From contig NZ_JAGOGJ010000014.1 of assembly GCF_017996735.1 (NCBI RefSeq), positions 18,069-82,068 of the forward strand: a stretch of DNA of 64,000 nucleotides, in the 5' to 3' direction. Below the pieces are notes generated by a model that saw only the letters and a program-made list of their open reading frames with translations, had not been told where the DNA came from and searched no databases. Made by a program: the position numbers and the translations under genes. This DNA comes from Niveispirillum sp. Lineage in GTDB: Bacteria; Pseudomonadota; Alphaproteobacteria; Azospirillales; Azospirillaceae. Of this stretch, positions 54,190 through 62,822 are shown one piece after another. How positions within the stretch are numbered: position 1 is the stretch's first letter; each line of letters opens with the position of its first letter.

Positions 54190-54299
54190 GTGGATGAAGC
54201 GGGTCGAACCCGCGTCAACAGCCCCGCATAGGGCCGCTGGTGGGAGAGGTCATCTGTTTTGAAAACAGGGTATGGATTCCCATTTCGCCCTTCCTCCAC
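54190..54299 (-). ncRNA. tRNA-Sec-like structured locus (UCA anticodon), non-canonical or decayed
   Basis: On the minus strand the ends pair as GTGGAGGAAG with CTTCATCCAC (10 bp, one mismatch). A stem with a 7-base loop TTTCAAA presents TCA at 54262-54260, at the right distance for an anticodon. A long variable region contains CAGC...GCTG, and a GCGGG-TTCGA-CCCGC arm abuts the acceptor. A long extra arm plus UCA fits tRNA-Sec. Against it: the T loop has only 5 bases, the D arm is unusual and no exact CCA is encoded (ACCG). It may be a pseudo-tRNA or an unrelated structured RNA. Confidence 0.28.
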
Positions 54300-54622
54300 A
54301 ATGGTTTGAACCAAACCACGAAGGGACTTCGTGGCGCTTTAGCGGTTGATGTCGCGGCGCAAGCTGCTGTTCGTCAAATTCCCGCGGGTCCTGTGGTGGA
54401 CCAGACCGGACCTTGCGGCCTGTGGATAGAGTTGGTGATCCGAAGGCCACTGTCAAGTGATAATCTGTGCAGATTTTGTCGTGAGCAATTTCACATATCA
54501 CACATGATGATTGTTGTTTTTCCAAAATCACATTTCCCATTGACGAAATCCGATGGATGTAAAACCTTTGGCGTCGACGGCGGGTGACCCGCCGACCCCG
54601 ATGCCCCGAAGGAGGCCGCTTC
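54300..54622. other. intergenic control region before the SsuABC-type operon
   Basis: These 323 bases have no convincing gene. They hold a tight hairpin (CCACGAAG/CTTCGTGG, 54316-54334) and an AT-rich stretch (about 54480-54570) with TTGACG at 54540, likely containing the promoter of the downstream transporter. Open frames across it lack coding character. Confidence 0.5.
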
Positions 54623-55639
54623 ATGTCGCTTACCCGTTTCGCCGCCCGCCTTGTTGCTGCCACCGTGCTAACGGGTCTGGCCGCTATTGGTTCCGTCCAG
54701 GCTGCCGACCCCGTGGTGGTTCGTGCCGGCTATATCCCCGTGCTGGGGGCCGCGCAGGCCTTTGTCATCGATAACCAGGGCTGGGATCTGGAAAACGGCT
54801 TCGACCTGCAGCTCAAGCAGTTCGACAGCGGCCCGAATGCCATCCAGGCCGTCGCGTCCGGCACGCTGGATGCCTATATCGCCGGGGTGGCCCCGGTGGT
54901 CGTTGCGCGGGGCAAGGGGGTCGGCATCAAGGTTGTCGCTTCCACCGCCGTGGAGGAACTGGTGGTTGCTGCCGGCCCCGATCTGGCCAAGACGGCCGGT
55001 TCCCCGGCCCAGGCCATCGAGGCCCTGTCCAAGAAGCTGGGCCGCCCGCTGAAGCTGGCCACGCAGCCGGCCGGGTCGGTGCCCAACACCTTCCTGCAAT
55101 ATTGGTTGTGGGAAGTGGCCAAGGTCGACAAGCAGTATGTGGAACTGGTGCCGCAGGGCATCGACGCCACGCAGCAGGCCCTGCTGGTCGGTGCCGTCGA
55201 TGGCGCCATCATCCGCGAACCGGCCCTGACCATCATCACCGGCCGCAACAAGGATGTGAAGGTTCTGGCCTATGGTCAGGACATCCTGAAGAACCAGCCG
55301 GGCAATGTCATCGCCCTGACTGATGATTTCACGTCCAAGCACCCGGACATCGCCCAGAAGCTGGTCGAACTGACCGCCCGGGCCACCGACGTGCTGAAGA
55401 AGGACAAGAAGGTGGCCGTGGCCGCCATCGAATCCGCTATCGGCAAGGGTCTTGTTCCGGCTGCCATCATCGAACAGGCCCTGTCATCGCCGGCGGTGAA
55501 GTTCAACACCGACCCGGCCAGCATCCTGAAGGAAACCGCCCTGGTGCAGGATTATCAGGTGAAGCTGGGCACCGTGAAGGAAGCCACGCCGGTGGAGCAG
55601 ATTTTCGACCTGTCCTATTACCAGAAGCTCAAGAAGTAA
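54623..55639 (+). CDS. ABC transporter substrate-binding protein, SsuA/TauA/nitrate type
   Basis: The 338-residue periplasmic receptor is read from ATG 54623 with GAAGGAGG upstream. It has a Sec signal (ending VQAAD) and the NMT1/SsuA fold: VVVRAGYIPVLGAAQAFV, then QAVASGTLDAYIAGVAPVVVARGKGVGIKVVAS, then the mature-domain VDGAIIREPALTII. The family binds sulfonates, taurine, nitrate or thiamine precursors. With the following permease and ATPase it forms a complete importer. Sulfonate uptake is plausible given the sulfoquinovosidase region 12 kb away, but nothing here proves it. Confidence 0.9.
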   Translation: MSLTRFAARLVAATVLTGLAAIGSVQAADPVVVRAGYIPVLGAAQAFVIDNQGWDLENGFDLQLKQFDSGPNAIQAVASGTLDAYIAGVAPVVVARGKGVGIKVVASTAVEELVVAAGPDLAKTAGSPAQAIEALSKKLGRPLKLATQPAGSVPNTFLQYWLWEVAKVDKQYVELVPQGIDATQQALLVGAVDGAIIREPALTIITGRNKDVKVLAYGQDILKNQPGNVIALTDDFTSKHPDIAQKLVELTARATDVLKKDKKVAVAAIESAIGKGLVPAAIIEQALSSPAVKFNTDPASILKETALVQDYQVKLGTVKEATPVEQIFDLSYYQKLKK

Positions 55640-55771
55640 CATCGGGCCGCTGACGGCCAAGGCATTGACGGGCGGCACGGTTGCGTAAAACAACCTTGCC
55701 GTCCGTCATGTTTTTGTGTGGAATTCATCCCGCGCGCTCCGCGCTTCCGTGCAATTTTACGGTCAATCCCC

Positions 55772-56530
55772 ATGGCCCGTCCGCGTATCCTGCGCCTTTC
55801 CCTGTCGCTGCTTGGCGTCGTGCTGTTTTTCGCCCTGTGGGAGGCGTTGCCGCGATTGGGGCTGGTGAAGCCCATGCTGCTGCCGGCGCCCAGCGAAATT
55901 CCCGCCACCTTCTGGCGGGAATTGACATCCGGGGCCTGGGCCGACGCCGTGCTGCAAAGCCTGCGACACTATCTGTCGGGTTTGGTGCTGGGGTCGGCCA
56001 TGGGCGTAGCGCTGGGCGTGGCGACGGGCATGTCGCGCACGCTGGAGGATATGACCAACTGGATCGTCCGCCTGCTGCGCCCCATTCCGGGGCTGGCCTG
56101 GGTCCCGTTCGCGATCATCTGGTTCGGCGTGTCCTCCACGGCGGCGAACTTCATCATCATCGTCGGCGTCTTCTGGATCAATTACTTCGCTGCCCTGGGC
56201 GCGGTGCAGGCCGTGGATCGCGACCTGATCGAACTGGCCAATGCCTTTGGCCATCGCTCTCCCCTGGCCAAGCTGGTGAAGGTGATCCTGCCGGCGTCGG
56301 TCCAGCCGATCATGGCGGGCCTGCGCACCGGCCTGGGCCAGGCCTGGATGGCGGTGGTGGCGGCGGAGCTGTTCGGCGTGGCCGGGCTGGGGCAGCGCAT
56401 GATGCAGGCCTCGTCACTGCTGGCCACCGACGTGGTGGTCGTCTACATGATCACCATGGCCGTGCTTTATGGCGTGGTCGATATGGCCTTCGTTGCCCTG
56501 CGTGACCGTCTGCTGGCGTGGAAAGCATGA
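55772..56530 (+). CDS. ABC transporter permease, SsuC/TauC type
   Basis: The 252-residue inner-membrane permease has about six helices and the family motif [49 protein letters not shown] (EAA loop region). ATG 55772 is the first ATG with the normal length; GTG 55718 would add 18 residues. Neither has a strong ribosome site, and a 132-bp gap separates it from the binding-protein gene. The stop overlaps the ATPase start (ATGA). Confidence 0.92.
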   Translation: MARPRILRLSLSLLGVVLFFALWEALPRLGLVKPMLLPAPSEIPATFWRELTSGAWADAVLQSLRHYLSGLVLGSAMGVALGVATGMSRTLEDMTNWIVRLLRPIPGLAWVPFAIIWFGVSSTAANFIIIVGVFWINYFAALGAVQAVDRDLIELANAFGHRSPLAKLVKVILPASVQPIMAGLRTGLGQAWMAVVAAELFGVAGLGQRMMQASSLLATDVVVVYMITMAVLYGVVDMAFVALRDRLLAWKA

Positions 56531-57285
56531 TTTCGATCAAGGATCTGACGCTGTCCTTCGACAGTGATCGCGGCCGTACCATCGTGCTGAAGGATTTCCA
56601 TCTCGACATCGCGGATGGGGAATTCGTGGCCGTTGTGGGCGCGTCGGGTGTGGGCAAATCCACGTTGCTGCGGGTTATCGCCGGTCTGGTGAAGCCGTCA
56701 TCGGGCACCGTGACCCGCGACAGCCCCGAAACGCCGGGCCGCCGCCCCTATGCCATGGTGTTCCAGGATGCGCGCCTGCTGCCCTGGCGCCGGGTGGTGA
56801 AGAATGTCGAATTCGGGCTGGAGGGGCTGGGCCTGGACAAGGCGACCAGACGCCGCCGCGCGCTGGACGCCCTGGATCTGGTGGGGCTGGCCGACAAAGC
56901 CGACCGCTGGCCGCACCAATTGTCGGGTGGGCAGCGTCAGCGTGTGGCCATTGCCCGCGCACTGGCCGTCGATCCCGACCTGTTGATGATGGATGAACCG
57001 TTCGGCGCGCTGGACGCCATCACGCGCCAGGGCCTGCAGGACGAACTGGTCGACCTGTGGCAGCGCACGGGCAAGACCATCCTGTTCGTCACCCATGATA
57101 TCGACGAGGCCGTGTATCTGGCCGACCGGGTCGTGCTGCTGGCCGGCAGCCCTGCCGGCGTGCGGTCTGCGGACCGTATCGATGGGCCGCGCCCCCGCCA
57201 TCGTGACGATATGGTGGCGCGCGAAACCGCCAATGCCATCCGGGGCCGCCTGTCCGATACGGTAGAGGCGGGCGAGGGGATTTAA
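56527..57285 (+). CDS. ABC transporter ATP-binding protein, SsuB/TauB type
   Basis: The 252-residue ATPase powers the SsuABC-like importer. Walker A is [12 protein letters not shown], the Q-loop is [23 protein letters not shown] (typical of SsuB/TauB), the signature is LSGGQRQR, Walker B is [12 protein letters not shown] and the H-loop is [16 protein letters not shown]. Start codon ATG 56527 overlaps the permease stop. Confidence 0.94.
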   Translation: MISIKDLTLSFDSDRGRTIVLKDFHLDIADGEFVAVVGASGVGKSTLLRVIAGLVKPSSGTVTRDSPETPGRRPYAMVFQDARLLPWRRVVKNVEFGLEGLGLDKATRRRRALDALDLVGLADKADRWPHQLSGGQRQRVAIARALAVDPDLLMMDEPFGALDAITRQGLQDELVDLWQRTGKTILFVTHDIDEAVYLADRVVLLAGSPAGVRSADRIDGPRPRHRDDMVARETANAIRGRLSDTVEAGEGI

Positions 57286-57320
57286 AAATTACGCGACAGC
57301 AAGTCGCTTAACATCCCGTG

Positions 57321-57362
57321 GAAGGAATGACGCCGCCATCCGGCGTCGCCGTTCATTCCTTC
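57321..57362 (+). terminator. strong hairpin directly before the ribosome site of the next gene
   Basis: GAAGGAATGA/TCATTCCTTC form the outer 10-bp stem and GACGCCG/CGGCGTC the inner stem around CCAT. There is no T-run, and its right arm ends 2 bases before the GCGGAGG ribosome site of the gene at 57375. It could end the ABC operon message or fold in the leader of the next gene and limit its translation. Confidence 0.5.
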
Positions 57363-57374
57363 GCGGAGGTTTCC

Positions 57375-58196
57375 ATGGCGTCCCGGCCCGCTTCTGTCGG
57401 CACCCTTTCGCCCACCCGTCAAAATGCCCAGCACGGCCCCACGACGGCGCAGAATATCGCCGTCGGCCATGTCGGCCTGCCGCCGCCGCTGGCCGAAGGT
57501 ATCGATCACCTGAACTGGCTGGACATGATTGCCGACCAGGGATCACCCGCGGACAATGGCGACAACAGCGCCGCCGACCGACCGACCATCACCAGCAGCG
57601 AAACGGTGAAGACCGATACCGGCATCACCACCAGCATCGCCTTTGATGACGGCTCGACCCTGGTGGTGGAACGGACCCGCACGGACGATAGCGTTTCCAC
57701 CAGCACCACCCGCACCGATGCCGATGGCGCGGTTTCGGTGGTGACAAAGCAGGTCACGCATCCGGACGACAATACGGTCCAGACCGTGGTGACCAGCGAC
57801 AAGGGCACGACCACCACCACGATCGCCCTGGACAGTAACACCCGCACCGTGGATACCGTCACGGCCGATGGCGACCATGCCACCTTTGTCCAGACCAGCG
57901 GAATCGACGGGCTGGTCGGTCAATATACGCTGATCCAGGCTGACGGGGATTCAGGCACGCTGGATTATTCCGTGCTGAATGAGGGGGACACCAGAACGCT
58001 GACGGTAGAGGGCACGACGGCCGACGGTCTGTTGGTGGACAGTGTCGTAGTGATCGATATCGACAGCCGCGTCGTCACCATCACCGACCATCAGGGCGAC
58101 GTGGCCACATACAGCCTGCAGAATTTCCACCATCAGGTCCTGGATCACGGCCTGATCGGCATCATCGCCGATGTGGATACGGGTTACTTCGGGTGA
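57375..58196 (+). CDS. Thr/Asp-rich beta-repeat protein of unknown function
   Basis: The 273-residue protein is read from ATG 57375 (GGAGG upstream). After a Pro/Gln-rich N terminus, residues ~70-260 form repeating beta-hairpin-like units rich in Thr, Ser, Asp and Gly (TTSIAFDDGSTLVVERTRTD, then SVVTKQVTHPDDNTVQTVVTS, then TTTTTIALDSNTRTVDTV). It is acidic, has no Cys after the start, no Sec signal and no membrane helix. The composition resembles adhesin or RTX-type repeats without the calcium nonapeptide. I do not recognise a family. It follows the ABC operon but may be independent. Confidence 0.7.
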   Translation: MASRPASVGTLSPTRQNAQHGPTTAQNIAVGHVGLPPPLAEGIDHLNWLDMIADQGSPADNGDNSAADRPTITSSETVKTDTGITTSIAFDDGSTLVVERTRTDDSVSTSTTRTDADGAVSVVTKQVTHPDDNTVQTVVTSDKGTTTTTIALDSNTRTVDTVTADGDHATFVQTSGIDGLVGQYTLIQADGDSGTLDYSVLNEGDTRTLTVEGTTADGLLVDSVVVIDIDSRVVTITDHQGDVATYSLQNFHHQVLDHGLIGIIADVDTGYFG

Positions 58197-58261
58197 ACAA
58201 ATTTCCGCGCATCCCGTTGGCGTATTTTTCCTAACATAGGCCAGCCTTGACCGTGACTGGT

Positions 58262-58299
58262 GGGCACGCCGCCCATTGATCAGGCGGTCCGGCGTGCCC
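58262..58299. terminator. hairpin after the Thr/Asp-rich gene
   Basis: GGGCACGCCG and CGGCGTGCCC form a 10-bp perfect stem with a partly paired 18-base interior. It is followed on the plus strand by CGTCTTTT about 10 bases later. It is suited to terminate either the plus-strand gene or a possible minus-strand small ORF. Confidence 0.5.
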
Positions 58300-58349
58300 C
58301 TCGGGGCGTCTTTTGGCTGGCTAAGGGTGGCAGGTTGCCCCTCCGGGCT

Positions 58350-58589
58350 TCACTTCCACGCATTGATCAGGGCCAGCGCCATCTCGCGCTTGGCCCTGTC
58401 GTCGTTCGGGGCTGTGGGAACGTCTGGGGCAGAGTCGACCGCTCCCCGCCCGTCCTGAGCCGGAATCTCCTCTTCCATGCCCGGCGCGTTCAGCAGCGCC
58501 TTATGGCTTTCAGAGTGGCGTATCGCGCCGCCAAGGATTTCCGCTATCGCCATGCCGGCCGGTCTGAACGCATAAAAAATCCGTTGCAT
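58350..58589 (-). CDS. possible small ORF (uncertain)
   Basis: A 79-residue frame fills part of the 483-bp spacer before the large TonB receptor. Its end (DDRAKREMALALINAWK) and third-position GC look coding, and a hairpin follows on the same strand. The ribosome site is weak and no family is recognised. The remaining spacer (58590-58679) carries only the receptor leader. It is listed as a candidate only. Confidence 0.3.
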   Translation of the reverse strand: MQRIFYAFRPAGMAIAEILGGAIRHSESHKALLNAPGMEEEIPAQDGRGAVDSAPDVPTAPNDDRAKREMALALINAWK

Positions 58590-58679
58590 GGAATTTCATC
58601 CCGTGTCACTGATATTTCAGACAACAGGCGCTGGCATTTCGATGAGCAAGGCGGCCGGCAGAGGGAGAGGAAAGTCATA

Positions 58680-61361
58680 ATGAAGCGTGTGTTGAAGGGT
58701 ATTGCCCAGGGTGTCGCATGCTGTGCGCTGCTGCAGGCGGCGGTCGGCCCCGTTTGGGCGCAGGGAACCCCGGCGGGGGCGGATACGCTGGAAGAAATCG
58801 TCGTTACGGGCATCAAGCGGTCGCTGCAGCTTTCGACCGACATCAAGCGTAACGCCATCGGCGTGGTGGACAGCATCGCCAGCGAGGATCTGGGCAAGCT
58901 GCCGGATCAGAATGTGGCGGAATCGCTGCAGCGCATCACCGGCGTGTCGATCGACCGCAATCGCGGTGACGGCCAGTTCATTTCCGTGCGCGGCCTGGGG
59001 CCGCAGTTCAACACCGTCACGCTGAACGGACGCACGCTGGCCACGGAGAATGTCGGCCGCGAGTTCAGCTTTGACGTGTTGCCGTCCGAATTGATCTCCG
59101 GCGCCGATGTCTATAAAAGCCCGAGCGCCAATATCAACGGCGCCTCCATCGGCGCTACGGTCAATATCCGCACGGTGCGGCCGCTGGATCAGAAGGAACT
59201 GGTCATCGCCGGCACGGCGCGCGGCATCTACAACAAGCTGGCCGACAGTACCGATCCGTCGCTGTCGGGTATCGTCAGTTGGCGCAATGAAGATGCCAAT
59301 TTCGGTGTGGCGCTGGTTGCCTCCTATGAGGATCGCGACACCCGCAATGACGAATTCGACATCGGCGCCGGCCATGTGAAGCGCGGCAACGTCTCCACCA
59401 ACGATTACTGGTATGGCCGCACCGCGGCCGGCATCGGCAGCTTCAGCGGCGTGGACATGCCGTCCAACCTGTCGCCCTTCTTCTACCAGACCTCGCGTGA
59501 GCGTCTGGGCCTGAACGGCACGGTGCAGTATAAGCCGACCGAAAACCTGACCATGACCGTCGACGGTTTCTATTCGAAGATGGATCAGATCGACCGGTCG
59601 ACGGGTCTCGCCTACGATTTCTCGTCGGGCACCCTGACGGAACAGGTGGTGAATAACGGCTCGGCCGTCTTCCAGAAGATCGTGGGCGGCACGGTGGACG
59701 AGATCGTCACCTATACGCCGCGCCTGACCGAGACCTATCTGGTCGGCTTCAACACCGCCTGGGAGAAGGAGGCGTTCAAGCTGAATTTTGACGCCTCGAT
59801 GTCGGAAGCCACGCGCAAGGGCAAGGAAGACAGCATCTTCTCCACCATCCGGCGCACCGGCATGACGATGACCTATGATCGTCGCGGTGGTAACCCGATC
59901 TATGATTACGGCTTCTCCTCGCCCACCATCCCCAATGTGGCGACCGACCTCAGCCATGTTGGCGCCCATTACAATCTGTGGGGCGGTTCGGACTACAAGG
60001 ACGAGACGCAGGAATACAAGCTGGATGGCGTCTGGGATCCGGGTGATGGCATCTCCATCTCCGCCGGTGTGGCCCATCAGCAGCGCACCAAGACGGTGGA
60101 CGCCATTGGTCAGCCGGGTTCCGTGGCCTGCGCCTATTGCGGTGGGGCAGTGCTGCTGCCCTCTTCGCTGTTCACCGCGACGGACATGAATTTCTTCGCC
60201 AAGTACAAGAGCAACAACATCGTCCGCGACTGGGTCACCTATGACCCGCGTGAGATGGTGGCCCATCTGCTGGCGCGTCCGGAAGGCACCTATACCGTTC
60301 CCGTCGCCGATCCCGCCGCCAGTTCCCGGGTCCGGGAAAAGGTGACGCTGGGTTACCTGATGTTCGACCTGAAGACGGAAATCGGCGGCCTGCCGCTGGC
60401 GGTCAATACCGGCGTGCGCATCGAGGACACGAAGTTCACCAGCGCCGGCGCCGCCCAGAGCGTCGTCAGCGCCAAGCCCAACGGTCTGGGCCAGAACATC
60501 ATCGTCCTGTCGGGTATCCAGCCGATCAGCTTCTCGGGCAATTACACCGACGTGCTGCCGTCGCTGAACGCCAAGCTGGACCTGTCCGACGATGTGGTGG
60601 CCCGCTTCGCGGCGTCCCGCGTCATGACCCGCCCGACCCTGTCGGACCTGTCGCCGGCCCAGTCGATCCTGTCCAATCCGGGCAACGAGCAGATCACCCG
60701 CGGCAATCCCGACCTGGAACCGTTCCGCGCCTCTCAGCTTGAACTGGGTCTGGAATGGTATTTCGACCGGCTGTCCATGCTGTCGGCCGCCGTCTTCTAC
60801 AAAAACATCGACAGCTTTGTGGCCAAGGCGACGACGCCGCAGAAGGTCGATGAGGTGGTGTTCCAGGTCACCCAGCCCACCAATGGGGAGGGCGCGACGG
60901 TCAAGGGCCTGGAAGTCGGCTATCGTCAGGTGTTCGACATGCTGCCCGAGCCGTTCGACGGGCTGGGTACCCAGGCCAGCTTCACCTATGTGGAAAGCAA
61001 CGCCAACTACACCAATGCGGTCAATGGCGTGTCCTATGGCCTGCAGGGCCTGTCGAAATATTCCTACAGCCTTGTCGGGTTCTATGAAAAGGACGGGGTG
61101 CAACTGCGCCTGGCCTATACCTGGCGCGACAAGTTCCTGCAGGTGGCATCCGGCCGTAACGGCGATCCGGAATATTTCGACGCCTATGGGCAGTTGGATG
61201 CCAGCGCTTCCTACGACGTGACGGAGAATGTCGCGGTGACCGTCGAAGCGCTGAACTTGACCGACGAGAACGAGTTCATCTACTCCACCACGCCCGACCG
61301 GACCAAGGAATACCGCACCACCGGCCGCCGCTACGCGGCTGGCGTGCGGGTCCGGTTCTAA
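58680..61361 (+). CDS. large TonB-dependent receptor (Caulobacter type)
   Basis: The 893-residue receptor is read from ATG 58680 (GGGAGAGGAAAG upstream); the open frame runs 420 bases further upstream without start signals. It has a signal peptide (ending VWAQ), a TonB-box-like LEEIVVTGIKR, a plug (AIGVVDSIASEDLGKLPDQNVAESLQRITGVSIDR, then FNTVTLNGRTLATENVGREFSFDVLPSELISGADVYKSPSA) and a barrel ending in GVRVRF. This plug pattern is that of sugar-oligomer receptors in the TIGR01782 group. It precedes the L-fucose-type catabolic genes, so fucose-containing glycans are a plausible ligand. Confidence 0.93.
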   Translation: MKRVLKGIAQGVACCALLQAAVGPVWAQGTPAGADTLEEIVVTGIKRSLQLSTDIKRNAIGVVDSIASEDLGKLPDQNVAESLQRITGVSIDRNRGDGQFISVRGLGPQFNTVTLNGRTLATENVGREFSFDVLPSELISGADVYKSPSANINGASIGATVNIRTVRPLDQKELVIAGTARGIYNKLADSTDPSLSGIVSWRNEDANFGVALVASYEDRDTRNDEFDIGAGHVKRGNVSTNDYWYGRTAAGIGSFSGVDMPSNLSPFFYQTSRERLGLNGTVQYKPTENLTMTVDGFYSKMDQIDRSTGLAYDFSSGTLTEQVVNNGSAVFQKIVGGTVDEIVTYTPRLTETYLVGFNTAWEKEAFKLNFDASMSEATRKGKEDSIFSTIRRTGMTMTYDRRGGNPIYDYGFSSPTIPNVATDLSHVGAHYNLWGGSDYKDETQEYKLDGVWDPGDGISISAGVAHQQRTKTVDAIGQPGSVACAYCGGAVLLPSSLFTATDMNFFAKYKSNNIVRDWVTYDPREMVAHLLARPEGTYTVPVADPAASSRVREKVTLGYLMFDLKTEIGGLPLAVNTGVRIEDTKFTSAGAAQSVVSAKPNGLGQNIIVLSGIQPISFSGNYTDVLPSLNAKLDLSDDVVARFAASRVMTRPTLSDLSPAQSILSNPGNEQITRGNPDLEPFRASQLELGLEWYFDRLSMLSAAVFYKNIDSFVAKATTPQKVDEVVFQVTQPTNGEGATVKGLEVGYRQVFDMLPEPFDGLGTQASFTYVESNANYTNAVNGVSYGLQGLSKYSYSLVGFYEKDGVQLRLAYTWRDKFLQVASGRNGDPEYFDAYGQLDASASYDVTENVAVTVEALNLTDENEFIYSTTPDRTKEYRTTGRRYAAGVRVRF

Positions 61362-61384
61362 GCGTTTACCCCTCCCATGTACTG

Positions 61385-61423
61385 AAACCCCCTTCCCGGA
61401 AACGGGTTGGGGGTTCTTTTTTT
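61385..61423 (+). terminator. rho-independent terminator of the TonB receptor
   Basis: AACCCCC/GGGGGTT with an inner CCCG-GAAA-CGGG stem-loop is followed by TTTTTTT (61417-61423). It is a textbook intrinsic terminator 24 bp after the stop. Confidence 0.93.
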
Positions 61424-61459
61424 GGGGCGTGGCCAGCAGGGCATGGGGCCGGTAAAGAA

Positions 61460-61492
61460 ATCGGGCCGCCGTTGCTGTAACGGCGGCCCGAT
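61460..61492 (-). terminator. terminator of the minus-strand lactate dehydrogenase gene
   Basis: A 14-bp perfect stem (ATCGGGCCGCCGTT/AACGGCGGCCCGAT) with loop GCTGT is followed on the minus strand by TTCTTTACC, 35 bp after the lldD stop. Confidence 0.8.
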
Positions 61493-61526
61493 GGCAGGCG
61501 GGAATAAAGTGGGGGCAGGGGGAGTG

Positions 61527-62657
61527 TCAGGCCAGGATCGACCGGTCGATCTCTGTGATCTTCCGCACGCCGGTCAGGGCCATGGCGACGCGCATTTCCC
61601 TGGCCATCAGGTCCAGAAGCTGCGCCACCCCTGCCTCGCCCCCCGCCGCCAGGGCATAGAGCCAGGCACGGCCCAGCAGCACACCCCTGGCGCCCAGGGC
61701 CAGCATGCGCACCACGTCCAGGCCGGAGCGCACGCCGCCATCGGCCAGCACGGTCAGGCGGTCACCCACGGCCTCGGCAATGGCGGGCAGGGCCCAGGCC
61801 GACGACAGCACACCGTCAAGCTGCCGTCCGCCATGGTTGGAAACGACAATGCCGTCGGCCCCGATATCGGCGGCCGCCCGCGCATCATCGGGGTCCAGGA
61901 TGCCCTTGATGATCAGCGGACCGTCCCAGCCCTGGCGGATCCAGTCCAGATCGGCCCAGCCGATGGACGGATCGAAATTGGCGCCCAGCCAGCCCATATA
62001 ATCATTCATGCCGCTTTTGGCACCCAGCACCGGGGCCAGGTTGCCCAGCCGGTGCGGGCGGCCGTTCATCCCCACATCCCACGCCCAGCCCGGCTTGAAC
62101 ATGGCCTGGACGACCCGGCGCAGCGGCGCATGGGGGCCGGACATGCCGGAATGGGCGTCCCGGTAACGGGCGCCGGGCACGGGCATATCGACCGTGAAGA
62201 CCAGGGCCTTGGCACCCTGTTCCCTGGCGGTGGCCAGCAATTCACGCATGAAGCCGCGATCGCGGATGACATAGAGCTGGAACCAGTGTGGCCCGCCGCT
62301 GTTCCCCGCCACCTCTGCCATCGAACAGATGGAAACGGTGGACAGGCAGAAAGGCAGGCCGGCCTTGTTGGCGGCCCGCGCCGCCTGCACCTCGCCCCGC
62401 CGCCGGAACATGCCGGAAATGCCGACAGGTCCCAGGGCCACGGGCATGGCCATGGTCTGGCCGAACAGGGTGGTCTGCAAGGTGATGTCGGCGACGTCGC
62501 GCAACACACGCTGGCGCAGCGCGATGCCGGCCAGGTCGGCGACGTTGCGGCGCAGCGTCTCCTCCGCATAGGCGCCGCCATCGGCATAGTCGAACAGGAA
62601 TCGCGGGAGGCGGCGTCTCGCCGCCTCCCGGAAATCGGTGGTGGAGGAGATGATCAT
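61527..62657 (-). CDS. lldD: L-lactate dehydrogenase (FMN, quinone-dependent)
   Basis: This membrane-associated flavoenzyme oxidises L-lactate to pyruvate and passes electrons to quinone. The 376-residue protein matches LldD throughout: [78 protein letters not shown]-type ANFDPSIGW, and the catalytic His in [13 protein letters not shown]. With the SDR and aldo/keto reductase upstream on the same strand it would consume the lactate made from L-fucose. Confidence 0.96.
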   Translation of the reverse strand: MIISSTTDFREAARRRLPRFLFDYADGGAYAEETLRRNVADLAGIALRQRVLRDVADITLQTTLFGQTMAMPVALGPVGISGMFRRRGEVQAARAANKAGLPFCLSTVSICSMAEVAGNSGGPHWFQLYVIRDRGFMRELLATAREQGAKALVFTVDMPVPGARYRDAHSGMSGPHAPLRRVVQAMFKPGWAWDVGMNGRPHRLGNLAPVLGAKSGMNDYMGWLGANFDPSIGWADLDWIRQGWDGPLIIKGILDPDDARAAADIGADGIVVSNHGGRQLDGVLSSAWALPAIAEAVGDRLTVLADGGVRSGLDVVRMLALGARGVLLGRAWLYALAAGGEAGVAQLLDLMAREMRVAMALTGVRKITEIDRSILA

Positions 62658-62679
62658 GGCCGCGGCCGCTCCCGCTTAT

Positions 62680-62775
62680 ACCGGATGCCGATGAGTGGGC
62701 CTCATCGGCATCCGGTTCGGCAGCGACTGCTGCCGCGCGCCTCGTGGCGCGTAGCCAAAGCCCACGCCTGTGGGC
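62680..62775 (+). repeat. three-hairpin repeat, copy B
   Basis: Hairpin 1 is a perfect 15-bp stem (62680-62694/62702-62716), hairpin 2 CGCGCC-TCGT-GGCGCG (62736-62751) and hairpin 3 GCCCAC-GCCT-GTGGGC (62760-62775). Linkers TTCGGCAGCGACTG and TAGCCAAA match copy A. In hairpin 1, changes against copy A are compensated on the opposite arm. It lies between the SDR and lldD genes. Confidence 0.85.
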
Positions 62776-62822
62776 GCTGGCGATTGAGGCCCGGCGATCG
62801 GTACGATCACCGGGAAATGGCA

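Noticed and set aside
54190..54299. Plus-strand tRNA-Ser (UGA anticodon) reading of the tRNA-like element
   Set aside because: On the plus strand the TGA loop sits too far from the 5' end and the T arm is on the wrong side; the minus-strand reading fits better.
54623..57285. Treating the SsuABC-type transporter as part of the sulfoquinovose regulon
   Set aside because: No TCTTATATAAGA-like site was found in its control region and the family has many substrates; proximity alone is not enough.
58617..61103. 828-codon minus-strand frame opposite the large TonB receptor
   Set aside because: Antisense artefact: no domain, no ribosome site, and the receptor on the plus strand is complete.
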